From: Homarus americanus
Lineage: Eukaryota; Arthropoda; Malacostraca; Decapoda; Nephropidae
Reading direction: 5' to 3'
DNA length: 64,000 bases
Assembly (NCBI RefSeq): GCF_018991925.1
Contig: NW_024744357.1
Span: 4,998,919-5,062,918, forward strand
Shown: piece after piece, positions 44,681-55,105 of the stretch
How positions within the stretch are numbered: the first letter of the stretch is position 1
How the letters are laid out: each line of letters opens with the position of its first letter
Notes under the pieces: model-generated
The model's database searches: none
Told to the model about the DNA's origin: nothing
Seen by the model: the letters and a program-made list of their open reading frames with translations, nothing else
Position numbers and translations under genes: made by a program

Positions 44681-44871
44681 GTACAGTCGGCCAAAGATGC
44701 ACCGACCCCACCCTGAGTCTCGTGATCGTAATTTGACCTGGCAATACTTGGTAAAGGAAGGCTGTATGTAAAGGTGATTGGTGGATCTGTTTTTGGTTGT
44801 AATACTGTCAGGATAATTATTAAACAAAACCAAAGGTAGAATTAAATAAACTATTCATCATTATTTTAGAT

Positions 44872-45031
44872 CATGAAAAGTTTCCACTTGTTCGTATATT
44901 TGTTTAAATAATGAAAAAAAAATTATATAAATGACTTGGCAACTCAACTACAACCACAGCTGCTACAAGATTCTCACATCAAATTTTCTTTATTTAAACA
45001 AATATACGAACAAGTTGTAAGGTTTCATACT
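44872..45031. mobile_element. Small foldback element with 25-bp perfect inverted repeats
   Basis: The arms 44886-44910 and 44991-45015 are perfect reverse complements (TTCGTATATTTGTTTAAATA at the inner end). Outside them the complementarity continues imperfectly (CATGAAAAGTTTCC against TATGAAACCTTACA). The total is about 160 bases and non-coding. It looks like a MITE; the superfamily cannot be assigned. Confidence 0.6.
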
Positions 45032-45176
45032 TCTTAGTGATGTATAAGGAAGATTTACTGGCGTTATTGACTTATTGACACCTGGGAACAGACAGACAGA
45101 CAGACAGAGATCAATCAAACAAGGGAAAAAAAAAGAGCTACCAATTGGAGGTCACGACGGATTATGTAGACGTCAT

Positions 45177-45234
45177 CAGGTTACCATGACGACGCAATGA
45201 CGCTATCGTGATGTCACCCGGTTACCATGACAAC
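45177..45234. repeat. Two ~41-bp units each with an X-box-like GTTACCATGAC
   Basis: GTCATCAGGTTACCATGACGAC and its neighbour GTCACCCGGTTACCATGACAAC (sites 45180-45193, 45221-45234) form a tandem pair. GTTACCATGACAAC is one base from the RFX X-box consensus, and a CRE-like GACGTCA or GATGTCA precedes each. Confidence 0.45.
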
Positions 45235-45629
45235 ATTAGGACGCTACCCAGCCTCGACCACAACAACACCATGTATACACTGACACCATGTATATATAGA
45301 TCTCCTTAGCTCTTATACATATACAACGTCTTATACATACATGTGTACCCCTTGTCGTAAACATACATGATATACAGTATACATAACAGCTGACCAAAAA
45401 GTGCTAATCACATTTTAAGAATTATGGTTTAACCCTTTTGAGAACGGTAGTTTAATTAGCACCTTATAGACAGTGGTTTAACATTCTGAGGTCGATGGTA
45501 TTTAACTCTTTGGGGATGTTGGTTTAACACTGAGCATTATGGTTTAACCCTTTACAGGACGATGGTTTAAACACTTTGGGGTCTCCACCGTGGATCTCTG
45601 GGGACCTGTAGGAATAATGTTGGTGTTTT

Positions 45630-46615
45630 AGGGACTAGATAAGGGAGGAAATATATCGTAGGAGCCTGGAGGAAATATATCGTAGGACCCTGGAGGAAAT
45701 ATATCATAGGACCCTGGAGGAAATATATCGTAGGAGCCTGGAGGAAATATATCGTTGGACCCTGGAGGAAATATATCGTAGGAGCTTGGAAGGAAATATA
45801 TCGTTGGACCCTGGAGGAAATATATCGTAGGAGCCTGGAGGAAATATATCGTAGGACCCTGGAGGAAATATATCGTAGGAGCCTGGAGGAAATATATCGT
45901 AGGACCCTCATCCCTGGAGGAAATATATCGTAGGACCCTGGAGGAAATATATCCCTGGAGAAATATATCGACCTGAAATGGACCCTGGAGGAAATATATC
46001 TAGGACCCTGGAGGAAATATATCGTTGGACCCTGGAGGAAATATATCGTAGGACCCTGGAGGAAATATATCGTAGGACCCTGGAGGAAATATATCGTAGG
46101 ACCCTGGACGTAGACCCTGGAGGAAATATATCGTACCCTGGAGGAAATATATCGTAGACCCTGGAGGAAATATATCGTAGGACCTGGAGAAATATATCAT
46201 GTAGGACCCTGGAGGAAATATCACAGGACCCTGGAGGAAATATATCGTTGGACCCTGGAGGAAATATATCGTAGGACCCTGGAGGAAATATATCAGGACC
46301 CTGAGGAAATATATCGTAGGACCCTGAGGAAATATATCGTGGACCCTGGAGTATATCTGGGACCCTGGAGGAAATATATCGTAGGACCCTGGAGGAAATA
46401 TATCATGGGACCTGGAGGATATATCGTAGGACCTGGAGGAAATATATGATATATCGTAGGACCCTGGAGGAAATATATCGTAGGACCTGGAGGAAATATA
46501 TCGTGGCCCTGGAGGAAATATGTCGTATTAACCCGTAGGAACGTAGGGCCTGGAGGAAATATATCGTAGGAGCCTGGAGGAAATATATCGTAGGACCCTA
46601 GAGGAAATATAATAG
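45630..46615. repeat. 1-kb minisatellite, 24-bp unit, about 40 copies
   Basis: Units are GGACCCTGGAGGAAATATAT followed by CGTA. Copies vary at CCC/GCC and by small deletions, which are more frequent after 45900. Repeated minus-strand peptides (TIYFLQGP) are repeat artefacts. Confidence 0.95.
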
Positions 46616-47100
46616 GGTAACAGTTATACGAGCACTCTCCCCCCATATGGTAGGTAGAAAGGGAGAAGGGAAGGCAATGGGTTGAAGAAGGGACGGATGA
46701 GAGGATTATCCCCTTCCCTCCCTCCCTCCCTCCCTCTTATGTCAAAGGAGGGAAGAGTCTAGATTACTCCCTCCACTCTACATCCTCCCTTTTCTTATCC
46801 CCCTTACGCATTACGTGGGTGAGGGAGGTAGGGGGAGGGGAGAGGGGGAGGGGAGGGGGGGAAGATTACCTCTCCCTCTCTTTATCTCTACACTTATACC
46901 CTCTCCAACCCCCCCCCCTCCCCTGCTCTATACACCGTTTCATACTCTAGTGGTTATCGGACAGGAGGGGAAGGGAGAGGAGGAGGAGGAGGAGGTGGAT
47001 GGACAATGGAAAGGAGGGTTTGTTAAGAGCGGAGAAGAGAAAGGAAGAGAAAATACGTAGATCATAGATCGACAGATAATCAGATAGACAGACTTGCCTT
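46616..47100. other. Mixed simple sequence
   Basis: CCTCCCTCC (46710-46735), GGGAGGGGAGAGG (46820-46860) and GGAGGAGGA (46975-46995) runs in otherwise unremarkable DNA. No gene seen. Confidence 0.45.
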
Positions 47101-47115
47101 TTCTAAAAAAAAACA

Positions 47116-47224
47116 TTATCCTCTTCACTACTGAGCGACTCGTTAACCGCTTGGGCGATCGGTCACGTCTCTGTTACACACTGTTGGTAAGTACTGGGCA
47201 TGAACTGGCTCCAGAATGTACCTG
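47116..47224 (-). mobile_element. 3' end of the 54170-57222 LINE family
   Basis: The reverse complement matches the last ~110 bases of the plus-strand LINE ending at 57222: GGAGCCAGTTCATGCCCAGT, ACTTACCAACAG and GACGTGACCGATCGCCCAAG, ending GAAGAGGATAA. It is a severely 5'-truncated insertion in opposite orientation, about 10 kb from its relative. Confidence 0.85.
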
Positions 47225-47254
47225 TTATGATGGGTTAGGTTAGGTTAAGTTCAC

Positions 47255-47310
47255 GTTGTTAATCTAAAGGTAAAATAAGCTTAGAGTACCAATCTTCAGG
47301 TAAACCAAGA
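47255..47310. repeat. Copy of the GTGGTTAATCT dispersed motif
   Basis: TTGTTAATCTAAAGGTAAAA followed by TAAGCTTAGAGTACCAATCT and TCAGGTAA aligns with 2941-2983 and 8101-8124. A short GGTTAGGTTAGGTTAA run precedes it. Confidence 0.5.
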
Positions 47311-47700
47311 CATTTCTTGTCAATTAGTCCAAATATCACCTTCCTTCTGTAATCTTATCACACATAACAACCAGACCTGTGTAACTACCACGTCATAATC
47401 CATTATTATTCACCAGGTAAGATTAGGTTCAGGTAACAAGCAGGTGTTGTAAATTAAAAAACAAACATTTCATCAATAACAAAATATAATTCAACTTGAT
47501 TTATATACATTTACATAATTTACACAACTCTATTTTTACAGGAACATTTACACACATTTACACAGGTTTTTTTCTTAAAGCTTAGATGCAATAATGATAT
47601 GAGGAATTTGTACAATAATGTGTTAAGGGGAAATAATTATAAAAATTAAGTATTTCTATTTAACAAAAACACGATAATCGGGAGTTTATGTAAAACATCT

Positions 47701-47937
47701 TTGGCACTCAAGACCTGGCACTCAAGACCTGGCACTCAAGACCTGGTACTCAAGACCAGGCACTCCAGACCTGGCACTCAAGACCTGGCACTCAAGACCT
47801 GGTACTCAAGACCAGGCACTCCAGACCTGGCACTCAAGACCTGGTACTCAAGACCAGGCACTCCAGACCTGGCACTCAAGACCTGGCACTCAAGACTTGG
47901 TACTCAAGACCTGGCACTCAAGACCTGGCACTTACAG
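47701..47937. repeat. Minisatellite (GGCACTCAAGACCT)n, about 17 copies
   Basis: 14-base units with GGTACTCAAGACCA and GGCACTCCAGACCT variants in a roughly regular three-variant order. Confidence 0.95.
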
Positions 47938-48394
47938 GATACCTAAGTAACCACCGTACCGACCATTATTAGTGTGGTAGAATCACTTATAAAAACACCA
48001 TCATTCATATTAGCTGTTTGCAAATCACTAATATTGTTTACATTAGACGTAAACAAATCCAGATTTCAACAGCACACAGATTAAAATGTTTATAAAAAAA
48101 AATCAAAATAATAATAGTTTAAATTGTTTATAAATGTTTACCTCATGAGATAATTGTTCTTTTGTTTACTCACATCAGATTGTTTACAAAGTTATCCTCC
48201 TCTATATTTTCAAACAATAGATTATAAGTTAAATTGTTTGCATGGTTCACTTTACTGACATGAAAACAATATTACGTGGAAACAATAGGTAACGTAGGAG
48301 AGTGAGAGAGGAGGGGGGAGGAAGAGAAAGTGAGAGAGAGAGAGAGAACAACTGATAAATAACAATAATAATAAATTAGGTTAAAAATATAAAT

Positions 48395-48435
<41 letters not shown>

Positions 48436-49333
48436 GACTCGCTATTCACAAAAATAAACACAGTAATATACAGATCTAATTCCTTATACACACAAATTAT
48501 GGCACATTTTACTGTCTATTCTGTAACCCCCTGTCCATCACCGTCCAATACTCCTTTCTGTTCAAGTGTGTCCGGTTTACAGTATTGTCCAATGCCTCGA
48601 TTTCTGTCTATTGTACTGTCAAGTTGTTCATATTCTTCTGTTGTTTATCTGTCTAAAGCACTGTTGTGTTCACTGTTCACACAATATTTAAGATTGTCCC
48701 TGTCTAAATAATTATCTCCGTTTCTGTCAGTATCCAACCATTTCACTGTCCAAAATTGCAACAAAATATTGATCATCCCAAATCTGCAACTATTTACTCG
48801 GTTTCACTGTCATAAAACTGCAAAACGTTCTTCATTTTCTGTCAGTTATTACAAAGTTTTATCCATTTTCTGTTTTGTAATAATTATCTACCATTTCAAT
48901 ATACCAAATAGCACAATTTAAGTATCCAATAATCACAGTCTGATCATTTGTGTCTGCAATTGCAAAGTTCACTCAACAGTTGCCAACTTCTCACTGTTTA
49001 AATCTGCTAAATTATTTCATTTCAATATCTAATGTTGCAAAAATTCTCTCCACTGTCCAGATGGAGAATTGTTTACTCTATTGTTTATGACTTGTATGGC
49101 CGTCATGAACATAAACAGTGTGTGCCTGTTGAGGTCACTGGTGGACCTGTGGTGACCTGTAGCCGCTGTCCAAGTGACCTGCAGATGCCACAGATGCGAC
49201 TGACTGCCTTGACCCCTTTAATGTGGTTCAGTCGGTCAGATCGTTTCTTTGGTGCCATGACTTGGTGACTTGACCACAACTGTAACACATTTGTTGTGAC
49301 CTGTAAGGTCTTCACTTCCTGAGACACCTGTGC
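47938..49333. other. AT-rich sequence downstream of the GTPase gene
   Basis: (GA)n covers 48400-48433. Phrases built on CTGTCTA, ACTGTC and TTGCAA recur loosely across 48500-49070. Part of this is probably the 3' untranslated region of the minus-strand gene at 49334. No other gene seen. Confidence 0.4.
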
Positions 49334-49948
49334 TCACTTCCTGGACCTGTGCATCTTCCTGGTTTTGAGCAGCAGGTGGTGTAGGGCGACCATAGCGTCG
49401 TCCAGTCCCTCGCCCGTCACGGCGCAGGCGGCGGCCACAGCCCAGGGCTGGCAGTGGGGTAGGTCTGTCAGGCCGAGAGACTTGGCCAGCTGCTGGGTGT
49501 CTTTGGCCCCTGGCAGGTCCTGCTTGTTGGCCAGAACCAGAAGGGGCGGTCGGGCCCTGTTGAGCGCCACACACTCACTACTCTGCTGCCGCGTCATTCT
49601 ATGTAGCTCCAGGCGGGCCTCCTCCAGGCGGTCCATACTGCTACTCGAGTCCACCACGAAAACAAGAGCGTCCGTGGCCCTGGTGTATGACCTCCAGAGG
49701 GGCCTGACCCGCTCAGCGCCCCCCACGTCCCACACCAGCCAGTGGCCTCCCCCACACCGCACCTTCTCACAGTTGAAGCCCACAGTGGGCACGGCGTTCA
49801 CGTACTGGCCGTACTTGAGCCTCAGCAGCGCCGTCGTCTTGCCGGAGGAGTCGAGGCCGACGAGGACTACGTGTGGCGGCCCGGTGACCAGCGCCACCAG
49901 CCCCAACACCAGGGACTGTGCCGCCTCCATCACGCGACTCACGCCCAT
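49334..49948 (-). CDS. ARL4-like ARF-family small GTPase, intronless
   Basis: A 204-residue protein starting at the first ATG in frame (MGVSRVME), with Gly2 available for N-myristoylation as in ARF/ARL proteins. The GTPase motifs are all placed correctly: P-loop GLDSSGKT (31-38), switch I Thr55 in PTVGFN, WDVGG (73-77), NKQD (141-144) and CAV (175-177). RPLWRSYTRATDALVFVVDS and the basic C-terminus KTRKMHRSRK (195-204) are ARL4 features; in that family the tail directs membrane or nuclear localisation and the protein recruits effectors at the plasma membrane. Residue 78, normally the catalytic Gln after WDVGG, is Ala, which should slow GTP hydrolysis. The gene is GC-rich and has one coding exon, as ARL4 genes in vertebrates do. 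I am confident of the family and less so of the subtype. Confidence 0.88.
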   Translation of the reverse strand: MGVSRVMEAAQSLVLGLVALVTGPPHVVLVGLDSSGKTTALLRLKYGQYVNAVPTVGFNCEKVRCGGGHWLVWDVGGAERVRPLWRSYTRATDALVFVVDSSSSMDRLEEARLELHRMTRQQSSECVALNRARPPLLVLANKQDLPGAKDTQQLAKSLGLTDLPHCQPWAVAAACAVTGEGLDDAMVALHHLLLKTRKMHRSRK

Positions 49949-50411
49949 ACTGTACTGCCACACAAGTCACCAAGCTCCTGAAGTAGTCGCCTGCACCAGT
50001 CAGATCACTTCACAACTTCCTTATCAACACAGTCTGGCACTATGTTAATGTTGCCTGAAGAAGAGACGCGGTGTTTACTGTGCCTTCAGGGTCAAGTGAT
50101 AAAGCTGGAGACTCAAGAGGAGACACAACCAACCTCTAGCGTGTGCAGCTGGCTACTGTCGCCTGGACGTGCGTGCCGTGCAGAGTGAGCCAAATACGGA
50201 CGCGCGTGAGTTTCTACTACGAGTTGTCAGTTAGTCGTATCACTGCGGGAACCTGATGAAGATCGTGAACCTTTATACAAGTATACTTTACTAACGACCA
50301 ACATTAGATCTTATACAAAACTGAGTATCGCTTAATATATTTGATCAAAATATCACTATTATTGTAAAAGAAATTATTCGGAAAATTAGTCCCGGTTACT
50401 TCTTTCTCTCG

Positions 50412-50450
50412 ACCAATCATATATCAGTATGAGAGCGGAGGGGCGGAGCC
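50412..50450 (-). promoter_or_regulatory. Possible promoter elements of the ARL4-like gene
   Basis: Within 40 bases and about 470 bases upstream of the start codon lie GGGGCGGAGC (GC-box), an AT-rich ATATATGA and, on the minus strand, ATTGG (inverted CCAAT). Position and combination suit a promoter, but no transcription start can be seen. Confidence 0.25.
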
Positions 50451-50675
50451 AGAATACCCAAACATTCCCACGTGTTCACATACAAATTAATATCATCCTC
50501 AAGTTGACGCTCAGGTAGTGAACATTTTAACACACTGAAGTTAATTGTTTTTATCTTAATATGTTGATACAAATTTAAGATATTTAATTACACTCGTGAA
50601 ATTATGAATTATAATAGTGATATGTTTGGAGATCAGAATTAACAGAACATTATGACAAGCACTGGGAGTTATATA

Positions 50676-51065
50676 GTGTGTGTGTGTGTGAGTGTGTGTG
50701 TGTGTGTGTGTGCGTGTGTGTGTGTGAGTGACCATAAGCAAAGATAGCTATCACAGAGACAAACAATATGAACAAAATCAGGGAGTTCACAGGACGACAC
50801 ACCACACGCGTTTTTACAAGTGGTGTTCCTATCCCGGGTTGCTAGGGTCGACCACCTCCCCCTACCCCACCCCTCATACCCCACCCCCCTCATACCCCAC
50901 CCCTCATACCCCACCCCTCATACCCCACCCCTCATACCCCACCACCATAAACACCCAGCACACCGGGTGGGCGAGTGTGGGTGAGAGGTGAGGGTGGATG
51001 GTGAATAAATGTAAGTGGTGGTGGGTTGCGGGGTGGGTGGGTGGGTGGGTGGTGGGTGGGTGGGA
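50676..51065. repeat. (GT)n, CATACCCCACCCCT and (GGGT)n repeats
   Basis: (GT)n covers 50676-50728, about six TCATACCCCACCCC units 50870-50945 and (GGGT)n about 51025-51064. Confidence 0.92.
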
Positions 51066-51279
51066 TGTTAATATCTGGGTCTGGGTCTGCCTGAAAATGT
51101 TATCGCGACTTCTGTGAAAGGGGTTACCATCGTGGCAGTAATTCTTTCCACTTCAAAAATATATTATCTATGTATCTATTTTCAGCGCTCCCCCTTAAGG
51201 AAATGTCCGTTTTCTATGAGAATTACTATATTCAATGATATACTATACTATTTATCCGATTTTTCCGTGATTTTACGTA

Positions 51280-51475
51280 AAAACAGCTGTAACTCGGTAA
51301 TGTGCGTAACTCTCACCAATATGTCAAGGGTTCGAGCCTCGGCCCGGACACACGTGAGAAGAGTGTTATCCAGTGTGACCCTCAGTACCAAACACCACAA
51401 GTTTCCCATCTCCGGTTTCCTCCTGTAGTAACACTGGATAGGTATTGAACATTATATCAAGAAAGAAATAAAAAT
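51280..51475 (+). mobile_element. Possible tRNA-derived SINE
   Basis: GGTTCGAGCC at 51329-51338 is a perfect RNA polymerase III B-box. TGTAACTCGGTA at 51288-51299, about 40 bases upstream, is an acceptable A-box, giving tRNA-like spacing. The head does not fold as an intact tRNA. A unique body follows (CACGTGAGAAGAGTGTTATC ... CGGTTTCCTCCTGTAGTAAC), and the stretch ends A-rich near 51470. That is a SINE layout, but no second copy lies in the window to confirm it. Confidence 0.4.
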
Positions 51476-51774
51476 CGAACATCAGGAACATGAGTCTGTG
51501 GTGGTCGCTGTGTTAGGGAACTTGGCATTAAAATGCTTAATTTGGTGATGACTCAACGGATTTGGCAATGATGTACTCATGGGACCTAACTGGGAGGTTT
51601 TATAGTTATGGGTTTGGTTACAACAGGGACCAATTTTCAAACAAGTCTCGTGAAAAATAAATGGGTTATTTTATTTCACCTGGTGGATAAGGGTGAGTGG
51701 AAAGTGTTTTAGAGATGCAGACATTGAAATTTTCTTCTTAAACTGGCTATTAAAACTACTACTACTATCTTTTT

Positions 51775-51925
51775 TTTAAATAGCATTCTGCCTCCCCCAA
51801 TAGCCACACCTTTGCCGCTAATTTATTACCATAATATTAAATATCCTAATACAAATGTAGCAACACTAGCTGAGTTAGTTAAGCTATGCGGCATTCAGTG
51901 ACTGTTGCCTCATAGTCACACATAC
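51775..51925 (-). mobile_element. 3' end of the retroelement family at 37735-38525
   Basis: GACTATGAGGCAACAGTCAC and TGAATGCCGCATAG followed by the 3' untranslated part to GGGGGAGGCAGAATGCTA match the minus strand of 37745-37890 and 60215-60380. An A-run and (TAG)n (plus-strand ACTACTACTACTA at 51754-51766) follow on the minus strand. Only the 3' 150 bases are present. Confidence 0.75.
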
Positions 51926-52011
51926 TGAACCACTGATAGCCAGGGCCTAGAGGAGACTGCTGTGATGGTAACTGTACTGCAAACATCATTGGAGTGTGCT
52001 GTAAAGAGATC

Positions 52012-52015
<4 letters not shown>

Positions 52016-52060
<45 letters not shown>
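52016..52060. repeat. (CT)n microsatellite
   Basis: About 22 uninterrupted CT units. Confidence 0.95.
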
Positions 52061-52064
<4 letters not shown>

Positions 52065-52186
52065 CTACCAGGTAACCCAGGATTACAGAGATCATTAACT
52101 GGGGCGTAAATCCCGGTATTAGCGACAAGAGGAAGGGCGGGATTAGCTGTTGTTTTGGTTGTGAGCAGCTGACGGACGCCACGACC

Positions 52187-52217
52187 ATGCTGTTGTTATT
52201 GTTGTTCTTGGTCTTCA
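52187..52217 (+). CDS. Possible signal-peptide first exon
   Basis: ATG in good context (A at -3) begins MLLLLLFLVF, and after 31 bases a donor-like GTGAGA follows. A GGGCGGGATTA GC-box-like string lies 50 bases upstream. This is how a short first exon of a secreted protein looks, but 31 bases are easily matched by chance and no second exon is identified. Confidence 0.15.
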
Positions 52218-52850
52218 GTGAGAGAGATGATGACTATTATTTTTATTAATGTTTATATAATAATTGTCGTGAAAAAATAATTACATCGATAAGTTTTCAT
52301 TAATATAAAGAATTCGAGTCATTATTTCTCCGACAGAGGTAAGATCCAATTTACATGACCAGCTTAAAAAGATCCCGAAGATTTAAATCATTAAGCTCAA
52401 ACGGTATTAAAGCCGTTATCAGTCCCCCAGAACGAGGCAAAAGGCTCTCATGTCGAGTAAAGTGGTATTAACGAGATAACTAAGGACGGATGAGGGGATG
52501 AGAAACATTAATACGATAATAGTAAACAATTTAATCTTTAATATCGCCTCCTAAAAAACACGAAAAAAAGGCGTAAATTCCAAGAACTAAAATATAAACG
52601 AATGAACATTAATTACGTAGGAATAAAATAATTCACAAAAATTACAACGCAAATGACCGAAACCCCCCAAAAATATCTAAACTATATGACGATTTATGTA
52701 GGTAGAGACGCACATTATTGCCCTTTATGTATTTTTTTCTTAACACCTTTTTAATTACCCAGCTCTCTTACCTAAAAAAAATTCCTACAAATTAATATGT
52801 CCAAAGATACTATTTATCAACCAGACAGACAAACAGACGGAGAGAGATAG
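52218..52850. other. AT-rich non-coding sequence
   Basis: Nothing recognisable apart from a stretch of poly-A/poly-T interruptions. Confidence 0.4.
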
Positions 52851-52858
52851 ACAGAGAA

Positions 52859-52895
<37 letters not shown>

Positions 52896-53220
52896 TGCAC
52901 TGCTGTAGGGAGGGAGGCATTTCACCCACACGTTAAAACTTTTCCTTAGCCACCATTCCCTTCAGTCCTACCCCCCCAGTCCCCACCCAGTCCTACCCCC
53001 CAGTCCCCACCCAGTTCCTACCCCCAGTCCCCACCCAACTACCCCATCCACCCCTACCCCACACATTCACCCCACTAATCCTGCCCATTCCTTTCAGCCC
53101 AACCCTGCAGTCCCCACCCAGCCCTACCTCCCATTCCCCACCCAGCCCTAACCCCAGTCCCCACCTAGCCTTAACCCCCCAGTCCCCGCCCAGCCCTACC
53201 CCCAAGTCCTACCTCCCAGG
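52859..53220. repeat. (GACA)n and CCCCAGTCCCCACCCAG minisatellite
   Basis: (CAGA)n covers 52859-52893. Units of CCCAGTCCCCACCCAGTCCT with variants cover 52970-53220. Confidence 0.88.
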
Positions 53221-53399
53221 CCTACTTTTTTATTTTGTAGAGAAAGGAGGGGTGAAAGAAGATTAGAGGTGGGGGAAGGAAGTTGTAGTTCGGAAATTGA
53301 AGAAATTTAGGAGGAGGTAAGAGAGGGCGTGCTGACCGCCTAGCTAAGCTAATAGTGTGTTAGGGTTGTGTCATGGGTTAGTTATTGTCTGTCGGTACA

Positions 53400-53838
53400 G
53401 GCACTAGACAGCCTACCCTGTCCCATATATGGGTGTTTTAAGGGCCTTATTTCATATTCCGCCGACCCTACTGGCGGATGCTGGTCTAGGGGGTTGTCTA
53501 TTGCCTGGCCGTGTAGATCGGGGGTGGTAATGGACCTTTTGAGATTTGGTAACTTTTTGAGAACCGTGTATGGTTGTTGTCGTTATCTGGTGGGAGTCTT
53601 TGAAGGAGTTCTTGCTCTGATCGTTCTATCTTTTGCCAGATTCTGCTGGCCAGGGTGCGCAGCTGCTGGTTGATGGGTTTCATTCTCAGGTCTCTATGTA
53701 TCTCGCTGTGGTTCTGGTGAAGGGGTATCTTTCACCTGTGACGAATCTTAGGGCTTCATTTTGGACCACCTGTAATTTTAATATTTGAGTGGTGCTCATA
53801 GTATGAAGAGGTACTGCTGGGTAAGTTAATATGATAAG
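53400..53838 (-). mobile_element. Jockey-like LINE C-terminal remnant
   Basis: The minus strand from about 53838 reads LTYPAVPLHTMSTTQILKLQ then VVQNEALRFVTGERY, the region after the RT thumb in jockey-type ORF2. After a frame change comes LKPINQQLRTLASRIWQKIE, RSEQELLQRLP, ending at a stop (53498-53500). The 3' untranslated end runs to about 53400. It is dead and 5'-truncated. It differs from both plus-strand LINEs in the window. Confidence 0.7.
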
Positions 53839-54370
53839 TGATGTCACCAGCCCTACTCACCCAGTCCCAAAGTCTAGCTACGCCACTGGTTTTTCTCACT
53901 TACCTATTTTACTGTATTGGGCCCTATTCTGTCTGTCTGTCTGTCTGTGTATCTAGCTATCTCTAATATCTATCTATCTATCCGTCGTACGGGGTTGTGG
54001 CAGCCAGTGGGAGGTGAGGTGAGGTGAGGGGTGCTTGGCGGGTTTGTTTACATTCTCGTCACCCGACACCACTGAGGGAACATGACTCTCTTTCTCAGTG
54101 GTAAGAGGCTCCCACCCCCGCGCTTAGTACTAACCCTCGGATACTTACTGAACTCTTGTTTATAGGTGTGTGATGAAAGCAGGAGGAGTCTTAAAAGATT
54201 ATGTAATGGGTAAACATGGTTCAGACGAGTGCCGTGTAAACAATGGCATTTCTAACCACACCCTACAAAATACAGTGTATTTAGCAAATGCTGCAGCTGC
54301 TGAGAATTGGGAGGGGGGGCGGGGTTTACTACTAAGAGCAGAGACGTTACCGAGAACAAATTCCGGCTTG

Positions 54371-55051
54371 AAAGTCATGTACACTAATTGTGACACGTTC
54401 CTTGATAAGAGAGAGGAGTTTGAAACACTACTGAAGGTAAATCAACCCGATATAGTGGGTGTTGTAGAACTGTTGTACAAGAACAGGAGAATCGACCCAG
54501 AGAAATGTGAGTTCAGTATTGACAGATATGACTTCTTTACGAACCGTTCTCAAGAAACCTGCAAGAGGGGTGTCGTTATCTATGCTAGGCAAGACCTTAG
54601 AGCCAGCCAGGCGAGGGTACAGGGAGAGGATGTTTCTGAAGAGTCCAAGTGGTGTAAAATTAAATTAAAGGGAGGGGACTTACTTATCGTCGGGTGTATC
54701 TACAGATTCCCAAACTGTAGCTTACCAAACCAAAGGAACTTAAGAACCTGAATAGACAACGCGGTGATGCTCAACCCTAGCCACCTCCTTATCATGGGGG
54801 ACTTTAACTATGGCGACATCGACTGGAGAAATGAGTTCACCCCAAATAACTTCAATAACCCCGCTACTCTTTTTCTCGAAACTCTGAGAGGTAATATTAT
54901 GTTCCAACATGTTAAAAACCCGACGCATTACAGAGGGGAGCAAACACCCAAGCCACTAGACCTCATCATAACAAACGAGGAGGGTATGGTGGCCAAACTG
55001 GAACACCTTGCCCCAGTTGGCACCAGTCACTGTTGCTTAGTTCACGACTAA
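54371..55051 (+). pseudogene. LINE AP endonuclease domain, degraded
   Basis: LKVMYTNCDTFLDKREEFET and QPDIVGVVELLYKNRR open the fold (N and E metal-site positions), followed by YDFFTNR, RGVVIYARQDL and LLIVGCIYRFPN. After a frame change near 54750 come LIMGDFNYGDIDW (the GDFN..DI.W motif) and LDLIITNEEGMVAKLEHLAP. The usual C-terminal S-D-H triad is broken (VGTSHCC). In a live element this domain nicks the target DNA. Stops at 54750 and 55049 separate the pieces. Confidence 0.8.
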
Positions 55052-55105
55052 ACCAGGCCAAGGTGCAAATATTACAAGGGAAATTACGACGGGATGAGGG
55101 AGTAG

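Noticed and set aside
49948..49963. Upstream extension of the GTPase start (GTG-initiated frame)
   Set aside because: The first ATG is at 49948 and gives the Met-Gly start needed for N-myristoylation in this family.
49365..50048. 227-codon plus-strand frame and other frames overlapping the GTPase gene
   Set aside because: They are antisense or out-of-frame shadows of the GC-rich ARL4-like coding region.
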